A stretch of 19,982 nt of DNA from JBDZUZ01 sp040255445 (GTDB lineage Bacteria > Planctomycetota > Phycisphaerae > Phycisphaerales > UBA1924). The notes below the pieces were generated by a model. That model worked only from the letters and a program-made list of their open reading frames with translations, was not told where the DNA came from and searched no databases. The stretch spans positions 1-19,982 of the forward strand of contig JBDZUZ010000069.1 of assembly GCA_040255445.1 (NCBI GenBank), written 5' to 3'. A program made the position numbers and the translations under genes. Position 1 is the stretch's first letter. Each line of letters opens with the position of its first letter. Below, piece after piece: positions 6,836-15,107 of this stretch.

Positions 6836-8389
6836 TCAGGCCGCGTTGCGGAACTCCGCAAAGTCGTCCTTGTGAGCGGTCGTCGACGGCGGCGGGAGTG
6901 TGAACTCCCGCTTCGCTGCGCCGGTCGCAGACGCGGACGGGCGGACAGCGCTGCCGACCGCGGCTCGCTCACCGGTCACCATCGCCCGCAGCTCGGCGAT
7001 CACGTTGTCCAGCGCGATCGCCTGGCCCGAGAGCTCCTCGGCCGCCGCGGCGGACTCCTCGGCGTTCGCCGCGGAGGACTGCGTCGCGTGGTCCATCTGC
7101 GCCACGGCCTGATTGACCTGCTGGATGCCCCGCGATTGCTCGCTGCTGCTCTGGGCAATCTCGGTGATGAGATCGTTCACGCTGGCCACCGCGGTCGTGA
7201 TCTCGCCCAGGGTCTGGCCCACATCGGTCGAGATCGTCACTCCGTTGCGCGATGCCTGCACCGACTCTTCGATGAGGCTCGCGGTGTTCTTGGCGGCCTC
7301 GGCCGAACGCATCGCGAGGTTGCGGACTTCTTCGGCGACCACAGCGAAGCCCTTGCCCGCTTCGCCCGCCCGCGCCGCTTCAACTGCGGCGTTGAGAGCG
7401 AGCAGGTTGGTCTGGAAGGCGATCTCGTCGATCACCTTGATGATCTTGGCCGTGTCCTGGGCGGAGCGCTGGATGCTCCCGATCGCTTCGGACATGCGCA
7501 TCATCGCCGCGTTGCCCTTGTCGGCCGACGACTTGGCCTCCGCGGCGAGCGAAGCGGCCTGCGCGGCCGACTCGGCGTTGCGGCCGGTCATGCTGGACAT
7601 CTCCTGCAACGCCGAGGTGGTCTCCTCGAGCGATGCGGCCTGCTCGGATGCCGCGCCGGCGAGCGACTGGCTCGATCCGGAGACCTGGGCTGCGGCGTTC
7701 GCCACCTGGCGCGAGTTCTCGCCCAGAGTCCCCGAGATGCGTGTGAGCGCCCGGTTCGTGCCGCGGATGATGATGAACCCCAGGCCGATGCTCGCGAGCA
7801 CCGCGCCGCCGAGCCCGATCATCATGCCGAGCTTCGCGGTCTGCGCGAGCGAGGTGATCTTGGCCGCCTCGGCGTCGCTCTTGGCCTTGTTGAAGTCAGA
7901 GATCGCGATCGCGGCCTTCTTCATCTCCGAGTAGGCGGCATAGCCGTTCGCGTCGTATGTCGAGATCGCGGCCTCCGCCTGCGCCTGCCGGCTCCAGACG
8001 AGGACACTCTCGATCGCACGCTTCCACGCCGCGTTCGTCTCGTTCAGCGTGGCGACGAGCGCCCGCTCCTCGTCCGTTTCGATCGTGTTGGCGTACTCGT
8101 CCACCATCTTCTGCAGCGCTGCGGAACGCTCGTGGAGCCGCTTCTCGACACCCTTGCGGAGATCGTCCGTGCTCGCCACGAGGTGGCTCATAAGCAGCGC
8201 ACGCTCTTCCTGCAGATACGCCATCGCCTGCCCGCTCAGATAGACGCCGGGGAGGCACTCGGCGCTGATCACCGTTGCGGACCTGTCGAGCTTCTCGACG
8301 CGTGACTACGCAAACAGACCCAAAGCGATGGTGATCGCGGTGGCGGCGACAAAGCCGACGGTCATCTTCCGGCCGATGGTGAGCGACAT
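6836..8389 (-). pseudogene. Methyl-accepting chemotaxis protein, interrupted by an amber codon
   Basis: Chemoreceptor that would run from the ATG at 8389 (MSLTIGRKMTVGFVAATAIT..., matching the MKLTIGRR starts of its siblings) to 6836, 517 codons in one frame, except that codon 28 is TAG (8308-8306). Before it lies the first transmembrane helix; after it SRVEKLDRSATVISAECLPG aligns with the sibling at 11347-12891 (IYRLDHGIVEVAEECLPG). A short sensor region of about 130 residues, a second membrane helix (MMIGLGGAVLASIGLGFIII) and a full signalling domain follow, with the hairpin tip EIAFQTNLLALNAAVEAARAG. It ends in DDFAEFRNAA. A GTG at 8272 would give a 478-residue protein lacking the first membrane helix, which I think is not a natural start. 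It is either a pseudogene, a strain variant or a sequencing error. Confidence 0.75.
8306..8308 (-). other. In-frame amber codon in MCP gene
   Basis: TAG at codon 28 of the chemoreceptor reading frame, directly after the first membrane helix. A single change from TAC (Tyr) would restore FAYSRVEKLD, similar to GYAALSIYRLD in a sibling. TAG is used as the normal stop of recR and rpoN here, so recoding is unlikely. Confidence 0.75.
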
Positions 8390-8572
8390 TCTGGAGGGGC
8401 TCCGATCTTCCTGTACGACAGGTGAGGATGTGAAATCCTGTAGTCGGACAATGCGACCCACTGCTTCAACACCATCTCTCCCGCGGTGCGCTAAACCTGC
8501 AACAGGGGCGCCTCCTGCACATCTGCACCGCGTGCCCCGCGCTTCGTGTTCGCCTGGACCGGGGGCTGATGC

Positions 8573-8617
8573 GCTGCAAAACGAAAACGGCCGCCGCGGC
8601 AGAAGCCGCGACGGCCG
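8573..8617 (-). terminator. Intrinsic terminator after the long MCP gene
   Basis: A 13-bp stem with one mismatch (8588-8600 with 8605-8617, loop agaa) lies about 25 bases past the stop of the MCP gene ending at 8642. On the minus strand it is followed by cgttttcgttttgc. This is a convincing rho-independent terminator. Confidence 0.75.
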
Positions 8618-8641
8618 AAAGAGGGGGTGGCTTCGTCAGTC

Positions 8642-10567
8642 TCAGGCGGCGTTGCGGAACTCGGCGAAGTCGCCGGACTGATGCTTGTCATCCGCCGGGA
8701 GCGTGAAGGCTCGCTGTGACGAGACCTTGGCGGCGGAAATCGGGCGCATCACGTTCGATGCGGAGTTGCCGCGGGCGCCCGTCACAAGCTGGGTGAGCTC
8801 ATCGACGACCGTGTTCAACTGCGCGGCCTGGCTGGAGAGCTCTTCCGCCGCGGCGGCCGATTCCTCGGCGTTGGCGGCGCTGCTCTGCGTCACCTGGTCC
8901 ATCTGAGTGACAGCCTGGTTCACCTGATCGATGCCGCGGGACTGCTCCTGGCTCGACCGGGCGATCTCCGCGATGAGGTCGTTGACCTTGGCGACCGACA
9001 CATTGATCTCGCTGAGGGTGTTGCCCACATCGGTCGAGATGGCGACGCCGTTGCGCGATGCCTGCACAGATTCTTCGATCAGGCTCGCGGTGTTCTTGGC
9101 GGCCTCGGCCGAGCGCATCGCGAGGTTGCGGACTTCCTCGGCGACCACAGCGAAGCCCTTGCCCGCTTCGCCCGCCCGCGCCGCTTCAACCGCGGCGTTG
9201 AGGGCGAGCAGATTGGTCTGGAAGGCGATCTCGTCGATCACCTTGATGATCTTGGCGGTGTCCTGAGCGGACTTCTGGATCGAGGTGATCGCCTCGGACA
9301 TACGCGTCATTGCGGCGTTGCCCTTGTCGGCAGAGGACTTGGCCTCGCCGGCCAGATCGGTCGCCTGACCGGCCGACTCGGCGTTCTTCCGCGTCATGCT
9401 CGACATCTCCTGGAGTGCCGAAGTGGTCTCCTCGAGCGCGGCGGCCTGCTCCGATGCGCCCTGTGCCAGCGACTGGGACGAGCCCGAGACCTGACCCGCG
9501 GCGGACGCGGTCTGCTGAGCGCCGCTCGAGAGCGTCTGCGCGATGCGGGTGATCGGCCGGGTGATCGACCGGGTCACGAAGACGGCGATGAGAGCGCCCA
9601 CGACCGCGGCGATGCCGACGCCGACAGTGATCAGCGTCGACGCGGTCTGCAGCGACTTGCCGTCGCTCTCGGCGGCCGTCTTGACGCGGTCAACGCCGAT
9701 CTCCAGGATCGTCGAGGCCGCGGTCCGCAGCTCATTGCCGGCCTTGGACCGAACAGCGGCGATCTCGTCGAGCTTGTTGAGGCCGGCGGTCACCTCGGTC
9801 ACAGCCGTGCGGTACGCGGCGATCTGCTTCTCGAGATTGCCCAGCGCGATCTTGTCTTCCTCGACGACGAACGTCGGACGGAGCGCCGCGATCTCGGCTT
9901 CAAGTGTGGTGAACCCGGTCATCGCTTCCTGCATGATCGCGGTATCGCGCAGCGCCTGGGTCTTGAAAGCGGCGATGCGGATCTGCGCGATCGCTGTGTT
10001 GATCTTGGCGATACGCTCGAGCTTGTTGCGGCGATCCTGCAGCGCAGCCGCATCGCGGGCGGCCTCGATGTCCGCATCGAGCTTGTCATACTGACTCGAC
10101 TCGAGCTGGGTCACCGCGGTGACGATCTCGCCAGCGGCGGTGTTCATGCGGCCCCGCGCGGCCTCGATGGCGTCCGAGGCCTGCCCGGTCTGGTCCATCG
10201 CCTCGCGGTACCTCGTCGCCGCCGGCCGCGCCACGCGGATGACCTCGGCGAGCTTGACGAGCTCGGGATACGCGGCGACCAGGTCCTCACCGTCCTTGAT
10301 GGCGGCGTCGAGCTTGTCCGCGTACTCGCGTCCCTGCTTGAGCTGGTTGGCATCGCCGGTGAAACCGAAGGTGCGCACGGCGAGGTTGAGCGATGCCGCG
10401 GCTTGTGAGGCTTCGCCGGCGATCTCCATCTCCGGGACATACTTCTTCATCATCGACTCGGAGCTGGCGACGGCCGCTCGCATATTGAAGACACCGACGG
10501 CCCCGAGGCCGACGGTCAGCGCCACGACGGCGCCGAACCCGAGGAAGAGCTTCAGACTGAGCTTCAT
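8642..10567 (-). CDS. Methyl-accepting chemotaxis protein with long periplasmic helical sensor
   Basis: A 641-residue chemoreceptor. Transmembrane helix 1 is about residues 8-28. A long, all-helical periplasmic region follows (about 30-310), of the size of helical-bimodular (HBM) sensors, so two stacked four-helix bundles are likely. Transmembrane helix 2 is about 311-331, followed by a short HAMP-like linker (TRSITRPITRIAQTLSSG) and the cytoplasmic signalling coiled coil with tip EIAFQTNLLALNAAVEAARAGEAG. The tail ends GDFAEFRNAA, where DFAEF (633-637) fits the CheR/CheB tether pattern x-aromatic-x-x-aromatic. It starts at an ATG with a good ribosome-binding site (aaagga, 8 bases upstream). 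It follows cheW by 33 bases and so is probably in one operon with it. The ligand cannot be inferred. Confidence 0.93.
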   Translation of the reverse strand: MKLSLKLFLGFGAVVALTVGLGAVGVFNMRAAVASSESMMKKYVPEMEIAGEASQAAASLNLAVRTFGFTGDANQLKQGREYADKLDAAIKDGEDLVAAYPELVKLAEVIRVARPAATRYREAMDQTGQASDAIEAARGRMNTAAGEIVTAVTQLESSQYDKLDADIEAARDAAALQDRRNKLERIAKINTAIAQIRIAAFKTQALRDTAIMQEAMTGFTTLEAEIAALRPTFVVEEDKIALGNLEKQIAAYRTAVTEVTAGLNKLDEIAAVRSKAGNELRTAASTILEIGVDRVKTAAESDGKSLQTASTLITVGVGIAAVVGALIAVFVTRSITRPITRIAQTLSSGAQQTASAAGQVSGSSQSLAQGASEQAAALEETTSALQEMSSMTRKNAESAGQATDLAGEAKSSADKGNAAMTRMSEAITSIQKSAQDTAKIIKVIDEIAFQTNLLALNAAVEAARAGEAGKGFAVVAEEVRNLAMRSAEAAKNTASLIEESVQASRNGVAISTDVGNTLSEINVSVAKVNDLIAEIARSSQEQSRGIDQVNQAVTQMDQVTQSSAANAEESAAAAEELSSQAAQLNTVVDELTQLVTGARGNSASNVMRPISAAKVSSQRAFTLPADDKHQSGDFAEFRNAA

Positions 10568-10600
10568 GGCTGCAGTCCTTTCTGTGGAATGGTGATCAGA

Positions 10601-11089
10601 TCACGCCGCGTCCGCGGCGAACTGTGCGAGCTCCGCATCGCCCAGGACGCGGTTGATATCGAGGAGGATCTTGACGCTGTCGCCGATCTTGCCCATGCCG
10701 AGGATGAAGGCGGTATCGACCGCCGCGCCGAAGGTCGGCGCATCCTCGATGCAGTCCTCGTTGATGCTGAGGACCTCGGACACCCGGTCGACAACGATGC
10801 CCGTCGACAGCTTGCGGCCGGCGACCTTGATCTCGACGACGATGATGCAGGTCTCGTCGGTGCGCTCCGCCGTCTCCATGCCGAACTTGGCGCGAAGGTC
10901 GATGACCGAGATCACCTGACCGCGGAGGTTGATGACGCCGCGGACATAGGCCGGCGTGCGGGGCACGGCGGTGATGTCCATGAACTTGATGATCTCACGG
11001 ACCTTGAGGATCTCGATTCCGTACCCCTCGGGGCCGAGGGCGAAGGTCAGGTACTTGCCGCCGCGGCTGCCCGGATTGAAATCTGTCAT
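10601..11089 (-). CDS. cheW: CheW-like chemotaxis adaptor
   Basis: CheW links chemoreceptors to the CheA kinase in the signalling array. The 162-residue product has the whole domain: KYLTFALGPEGYGIEILKVREI (12-33), a PRTPAYVRGVINLRGQVISVIDLRAKFG block (43-70, with the conserved receptor-binding Arg of INLRG at 56), then IVVDRVSEVLSI and a C-terminal FILGMGKIGDSVKILLDINRVL. It starts at an ATG with a strong ribosome-binding site (aaaggag, 7 bases upstream). Downstream is the 641-residue MCP, 33 bases away. The receptor gene upstream is 257 bases away with a possible terminator between. No CheA, CheY, CheR or CheB gene lies in the window, so it must serve an array encoded elsewhere. Confidence 0.94.
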   Translation of the reverse strand: MTDFNPGSRGGKYLTFALGPEGYGIEILKVREIIKFMDITAVPRTPAYVRGVINLRGQVISVIDLRAKFGMETAERTDETCIIVVEIKVAGRKLSTGIVVDRVSEVLSINEDCIEDAPTFGAAVDTAFILGMGKIGDSVKILLDINRVLGDAELAQFAADAA

Positions 11090-11275
11090 GGTTGTGCTCC
11101 TTTGCGGATCTGCGACTCGTCATTGGTCGGGCGGCCGCGAACCCCGGATCAGCGGGGCTTGGCTTTGGGGTTCCACACCTAGATCGAACAAGGGAAACCG
11201 GAACAGGTGTCGCCGGCAGGGATTGCGCTTCTCCGGATCCTGCCGCGGCGGGAGCGCATCACGCCCGATGTGACA

Positions 11276-11301
11276 ACCGCCGCGGCGCGAGCCGCGGCGG
11301 T
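11276..11301 (-). terminator. GC hairpin after MCP gene, possible terminator
   Basis: Perfect 11-bp stem (accgccgcggc / gccgcggcggt) with a 4-base loop, 45 bases past the stop of the MCP gene ending at 11347. Position and stability suit a terminator, but only a short, weak T tract follows on the minus strand. Confidence 0.45.
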
Positions 11302-11346
11302 CGTGGATGAAATCGGTTGGTCGTCCGAACGGCCCGGGCCGATGGG

Positions 11347-12891
11347 TCAGGCAGCGTTGCGGAACTCGGCGAAGTCGTCGGCGCCGCGGCGTGTGTCACC
11401 GGGAAGGTTGAAGTTTCGCGTGGTGCTCGATGCGGCCGCGGGCACCGGCCGCGACGGAGTTGCAGCCGCGCGGACGCCGGTCACCAGTTCCTGCAGATCG
11501 CTCACCACGATGTTGAGCTGCGCCGCCTGGCTCGACAGCTCCTCCGCGGCCGCGGCGGACTCTTCCGCGTTCGCCGCCGACGACTGCGTCACCTGATCCA
11601 TCTGCGCTACGGCCTGGTTCACCTGCTCGATCCCGCGGGCCTGCTCCTGACTGCTCTGCGAGATCTCCGCGATCAGGTCGTTGACCTTCGAGACAGATTC
11701 CGTGATCTGCTCGAGTGTCGAGCCAACATCCGCGGAGATCGTGACACCGTTGCGCGAGGCCTGCACCGACTCTTCGATCAGGCTGGCGGTGTTCTTCGCC
11801 GCCTCGGCGGAGCGCATCGCGAGGTTGCGGACTTCCTCGGCGACGACGGCGAAGCCCTTGCCGGCCTCGCCCGCTCGCGCCGCTTCGACCGCGGCGTTGA
11901 GCGCGAGCAGGTTCGTCTGGAAGGCGATCTCGTCGATCACCTTCAGGATCTTCGCTGTGTCCTGCGCCGACTTCTGGATCGAGTTGATCGCTTCGGACAT
12001 CCGCGTCATCGCGGCGTTGCCCTCATCCGCGAAGTTGCGGGCCTCGGCAGCGAGACCGCAGGCCTGGCTCGCCGCCTCCGCGTTGCGGCTGGTCATGCTG
12101 GACATCTCCTGCAGAGCCGAGGTGGTCTCCTCGAGCGCGGCCGCCTGCTCGGAAGCGCCCTGCGCCAGCGACTGCGATGATCCCGCGACCTGCGACGACG
12201 CCGCCGCGACCTGCGAGGAACCCTCGCCCAGGACGCCGGCGCACCGGCTGAGAGCACGGTTCGTCGACCGGGTGATGAGCGTGGCCAGCGTCGTCGCCAT
12301 CGCAAGAACCACACCGAGCGTCACGAAGATCCCGATCTCGGCGGTGGTGCTGCTGGCGTGCAGCGAGTATCCCAGCTCGTGCGCTCGCTTGTCGTTGATC
12401 TCAGCGAGCGTCGTGGCGGCCTCGCGCACACCCCGGAACGCCTCCAGCACCGGGCCGTCGATCGCGGCGGCCGCGGCCGGATCGTTCGCGCGGCTCAGCG
12501 GGAAGACCTGATTGACCGCTTCGAGCCACGGCTTGCGCGCTGCGACCAGCGCTTCGAAGGCCCGCCGGTCGGCGTCGAGACGGATCAGCTTCTCGTAATC
12601 CGCGAGAATCCCGGTGAGCTTCTCGGCGTTCTCCTTGAGCCGTTCCTCAAACCTCGCCTTCGCATCGGCGTCCTGTGCATTCACATGGCGCAGCACCAGG
12701 TTGAAGTTGTCCTGGGAGATGATCTGCGCCTGATTGCTGGCAACCACGCCGGGCAGGCACTCCTCGGCGACCTCGACGATCCCGTGGTCCAGCCGGTAGA
12801 TGCTCAGGGCGGCATACCCGCCCATGCCGCCCGCGAGCAGCGTGACAACGACAAAGCCAAGCGACACACGACGGCCGATGGTGAGCTTCAT
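11347..12891 (-). CDS. Methyl-accepting chemotaxis protein (4-helix-bundle type)
   Basis: A 514-residue chemoreceptor. Membrane helix 1 is about residues 10-29, the periplasmic helical sensor about 31-183 (size of a single four-helix bundle), and membrane helix 2 about 186-207 (GIFVTLGVVLAMATTLATLI). The cytoplasmic signalling domain has its hairpin tip at about 320-350 (EIAFQTNLLALNAAVEAARAGEAG). The tail DDFAEFRNAA contains the tether-like pentapeptide DFAEF at 506-510. The frame is open to 13056, but I chose the ATG at 12891 because MKLTIGRRVSLGF matches the other receptors' starts. Upstream residues are low-complexity and unlike any MCP. No strong ribosome-binding site is seen. The signalling half is nearly identical to its three neighbours, while the sensor half differs. 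Confidence 0.93.
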   Translation of the reverse strand: MKLTIGRRVSLGFVVVTLLAGGMGGYAALSIYRLDHGIVEVAEECLPGVVASNQAQIISQDNFNLVLRHVNAQDADAKARFEERLKENAEKLTGILADYEKLIRLDADRRAFEALVAARKPWLEAVNQVFPLSRANDPAAAAAIDGPVLEAFRGVREAATTLAEINDKRAHELGYSLHASSTTAEIGIFVTLGVVLAMATTLATLITRSTNRALSRCAGVLGEGSSQVAAASSQVAGSSQSLAQGASEQAAALEETTSALQEMSSMTSRNAEAASQACGLAAEARNFADEGNAAMTRMSEAINSIQKSAQDTAKILKVIDEIAFQTNLLALNAAVEAARAGEAGKGFAVVAEEVRNLAMRSAEAAKNTASLIEESVQASRNGVTISADVGSTLEQITESVSKVNDLIAEISQSSQEQARGIEQVNQAVAQMDQVTQSSAANAEESAAAAEELSSQAAQLNIVVSDLQELVTGVRAAATPSRPVPAAASSTTRNFNLPGDTRRGADDFAEFRNAA

Positions 12892-13339
12892 GTCTGAGGA
12901 ACCCCCGCGCGTGCGAACGCCCGCGGGGGAACGCGCACCCCGACCGCGGACACAATCGAGATTCTGAGCCGAAGGGAGGAGACCCGGGCGGCATCCGCGA
13001 CACCCGGTGACGATGGAAGCACGCGGCCGGCGTGCGACTGTCTGGAAGCGCGACAACCGTAGAAGCGGAAGACGTGGTCCGATGACTTCGGACCGCGCAT
13101 ATCGGCCACGCGCCGGGCTCCACCGGCGCCATGAGCATCGACCCCAACGGTCTTAACAAATGCTCATGGCTGAACTGTCGGGCAAATCGCGAATAGGGTT
13201 AAGACTTGCCCTCGGATTAGGGAGTCTCGCGCATGCGAAACGGGCCCCGTGGGGGGACCGTTCGCAGATCGCTCGGATTGAATCGCCGGTCCGTGGGGGT
13301 TGAACGCGCCGTTCCCGGACGTGCAGTCACAGCGCTTCG
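12892..13339. other. 448-base intergenic region with inverted repeats
   Basis: The longest gene-free stretch, between two co-directional MCP genes. It holds a perfect 11-bp inverted repeat (13128-13138 with 13160-13170, 21-base spacer), an 8-bp inverted pair gtcttaac/gttaagac (13150-13157 with 13198-13205) interleaved with it, and a small hairpin at 13076-13094 (7-bp arms, 5-base loop). I could not identify a confident promoter or known riboswitch. It may hold the promoter and control sites of the MCP gene starting at 12891. Confidence 0.4.
13128..13170. repeat. Inverted repeat, 11-bp arms
   Basis: gccatgagcat at 13128-13138 and its exact reverse complement atgctcatggc at 13160-13170 are separated by 21 bases. 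The spacing suits a two-site protein-binding region or the foot of a large RNA stem. No T run follows, so it is not an ordinary terminator. Confidence 0.5.
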
Positions 13340-14881
13340 TCACGCGGCCGCGCGGAACTCCGAGAACGCATCGTCGCCGCGGACAACCGCCGCAACCCTC
13401 GACGACGCCCCGACGGGGGATGCCGCACCGCCGACGCTTCCTGATATCGCTTCCGGGCTCGCGATCACCAGCATTCGGAGCTGGCAAACCACATCGTTGA
13501 GCTGCGCCGCCTGACTGGAGAGCTCCTCGGCCGCGGCGGCCGACTCCTCACCGTTGGCGGCGGCCGCCTGCGTGACCTGATCCATCTGGGCGGTGGCCTG
13601 ATTGACCTGCTCGATGCCCCGGGCCTGCTCCTGGCTGCTCTGGGCGATCTCGGCGATCAGGTCGTTCACCTCGACGACCGCAGCGCCGATCTCCGCGAGC
13701 GCCTGCGCAACATCGCCGGACATCGTCACTCCGGTCCGAGAAGTCTGGACCGATTCCTCGAGCAGGCCGGCGGTGTTCTTCGCGGCCTCGGCGGACCGCA
13801 TCGCCAGGCTCCGGACTTCCTCGGCAACGACGGCGAAGCCCTTGCCGGCTTCCCCGGCACGCGCCGCTTCGACCGCGGCGTTGAGCGCGAGCAGGTTCGT
13901 CTGGAAGGCGATCTCGTCGATCACCTTGAGGATCTTCGCGGTGTCCTGAGCGGAGGACTGGATCGACCTGATGGCGCCGGTCATGCGCTCCATCGCCGCA
14001 TCGCCCTTCTCTGCGACGGCGCGCGCCCGGGCTGAGAGCGTCGCCGCCCGCGCGGCGGCCTCCGCGTTGCGCTGGGTCATGCTCGACATCTCCTGGAGCG
14101 CCGAGGTTGTCTCCTCGAGCGCTGCGGCCTGCTCTGATGCCCCCTGCGCCAGCGACTGGCTGGAACCGGCGACCTGGGACGCCGCCGTCGAGACCTGTGC
14201 TGCGCCCTCGCCCAGAGTCGACGCCATCCGCGTGAGCACCCGGTTCGTCGAGCGGATGATGAACGTCGCCGCGAAGGCCGAGAGCCCGATCGCCACACCG
14301 ATCAACGTGTAGATCCCCAGCAGCGTTGAGTGCGCTGTCTCTTCGAGGTGATGTCCGATGGTGTCGGCACGCTCGTGCGCGGTATCGCTCAGGTTCGCGG
14401 CCGCCTCGCGCATCGCGCGGTACGCCGGGATGCCTTCTTTCTCGACCAGCGCCATAGCCGCGGCGGCCTCGTTGCGGTCGCTCAGCGGGAGCACGCGGTT
14501 GAGGACCTCGAGCCATGGACCGCGCTGCGCGGTGAGCCGGTCGTAGGCCGCGCGATCCTCGGTCCGTGTGATCGTGGCGGCGAACTCCTCGAGCGTCTGG
14601 CTGAGTTCCTTCGCGTTCGCCTCGATCTGCTGGCGCAGCCGCTGCTTCTCGGCGGAGTCGGATGTTGCGACATGTCGCAGGAGGATGCTGAGGTTCTCGG
14701 CGGCGATGTACTGGGCGTGCCCGGTCGCGTACACGGCCGGAACACACTCTTCCACAACGACGACCACTTCCTCATCGACCGCCTTCACGTTCCAGGCGGC
14801 GTACCCGCCCAGCATCGAAGCCAGGCACGTAGTGATAACAAAGCCCGCCGTCACGCGGCGGCCGATCGTCCAACGAATCAC
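13340..14881 (-). CDS. Methyl-accepting chemotaxis protein (4-helix-bundle type)
   Basis: A 513-residue chemoreceptor and the first gene of the array in transcription order. It starts at GTG 14881 (VIRWTIGRRVTAGF), preceded by GGAG five bases upstream and matching the TIGRR starts of its siblings. The open frame to 15007 adds 42 residues with no receptor-like features. Membrane helix 1 (FVITTCLASMLGGYAAW) is followed by a helical periplasmic sensor of about 150 residues, helix 2 (LLGIYTLIGVAIGLSAFAATFII) and the signalling domain with tip EIAFQTNLLALNAAVEAARAGEAG. It is the most diverged of the four: LEESVQTSRTG in place of IEESVQASRNG, a Cys in the last helix (VVCQLRMLV), and a tail ending DDAFSEFRAAA, where AFSEF (505-509) still fits the aromatic-x-x-aromatic tether pattern. 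Confidence 0.92.
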   Translation of the reverse strand: MIRWTIGRRVTAGFVITTCLASMLGGYAAWNVKAVDEEVVVVVEECVPAVYATGHAQYIAAENLSILLRHVATSDSAEKQRLRQQIEANAKELSQTLEEFAATITRTEDRAAYDRLTAQRGPWLEVLNRVLPLSDRNEAAAAMALVEKEGIPAYRAMREAAANLSDTAHERADTIGHHLEETAHSTLLGIYTLIGVAIGLSAFAATFIIRSTNRVLTRMASTLGEGAAQVSTAASQVAGSSQSLAQGASEQAAALEETTSALQEMSSMTQRNAEAAARAATLSARARAVAEKGDAAMERMTGAIRSIQSSAQDTAKILKVIDEIAFQTNLLALNAAVEAARAGEAGKGFAVVAEEVRSLAMRSAEAAKNTAGLLEESVQTSRTGVTMSGDVAQALAEIGAAVVEVNDLIAEIAQSSQEQARGIEQVNQATAQMDQVTQAAAANGEESAAAAEELSSQAAQLNDVVCQLRMLVIASPEAISGSVGGAASPVGASSRVAAVVRGDDAFSEFRAAA

Positions 14882-15043
14882 GCTTGCTCCAATCTGGGAG
14901 AAGACCCCCGATGTCATGCGTCCGGACATCGCGGTCCGCATCCACCACGAGTGTGGCCTGTGTAAACGCTTCCATCGGGATCCCGGCCCGACCAATTGAG
15001 CCCTCAATCAGGCGGGCCCCTCACAATCGGGGGTTCTCCCAGC

Positions 15044-15077
15044 ACCAAAGAAAAAGGCCCGGCGATGCCGGGCCTTT
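15044..15077 (-). terminator. Intrinsic terminator after the secreted-protein gene
   Basis: Perfect 11-bp stem aaaggcccggc / gccgggccttt (15053-15063 with 15067-15077, loop gat). On the minus strand it continues into tttttctttgg. It sits 31 bases past the stop of the gene ending at 15108. This is a textbook rho-independent terminator, separating that gene from the MCP array. Confidence 0.85.
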
Positions 15078-15107
15078 CCTGCGAATGCTCTGGGCGGACG
15101 ATCGAAC

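Noticed and set aside
6836..8272. A shorter chemoreceptor starting at GTG 8272 as the natural gene
   Set aside because: It would lack the first membrane helix, has no visible ribosome-binding site, and the coding frame clearly continues upstream to ATG 8389 apart from one TAG.
6716..8305. A 529-residue plus-strand open frame opposite a chemoreceptor
   Set aside because: Arg/Gly/Leu-rich antisense of the MCP gene. Similar shadows lie opposite the other MCP genes because their signalling DNA is repeated.
8306..8308. Programmed recoding of TAG (pyrrolysine or readthrough)
   Set aside because: No supporting element was seen, and recR and rpoN in the same window end in TAG, so TAG is a normal stop here.
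13131..13193. A small plus-strand peptide (MSIDPNGLNKCSWLNC...)
   Set aside because: Only about 20 codons, no ribosome-binding site, and it lies on the inverted repeat; most likely chance.
7260..14000. Recurring near-identical blocks as a CRISPR array or mobile repeat
   Set aside because: The repeats are long, 1.8-2.5 kb apart, and coincide with MCP signalling domains; they are explained by gene duplication.
8390..15107. Sigma-54 (-24/-12) or flagellar sigma-28 promoters before the chemotaxis genes
   Set aside because: I looked for TGGC-N-TTGC and sigma-28-like patterns in the intergenic regions and found no match good enough to report.
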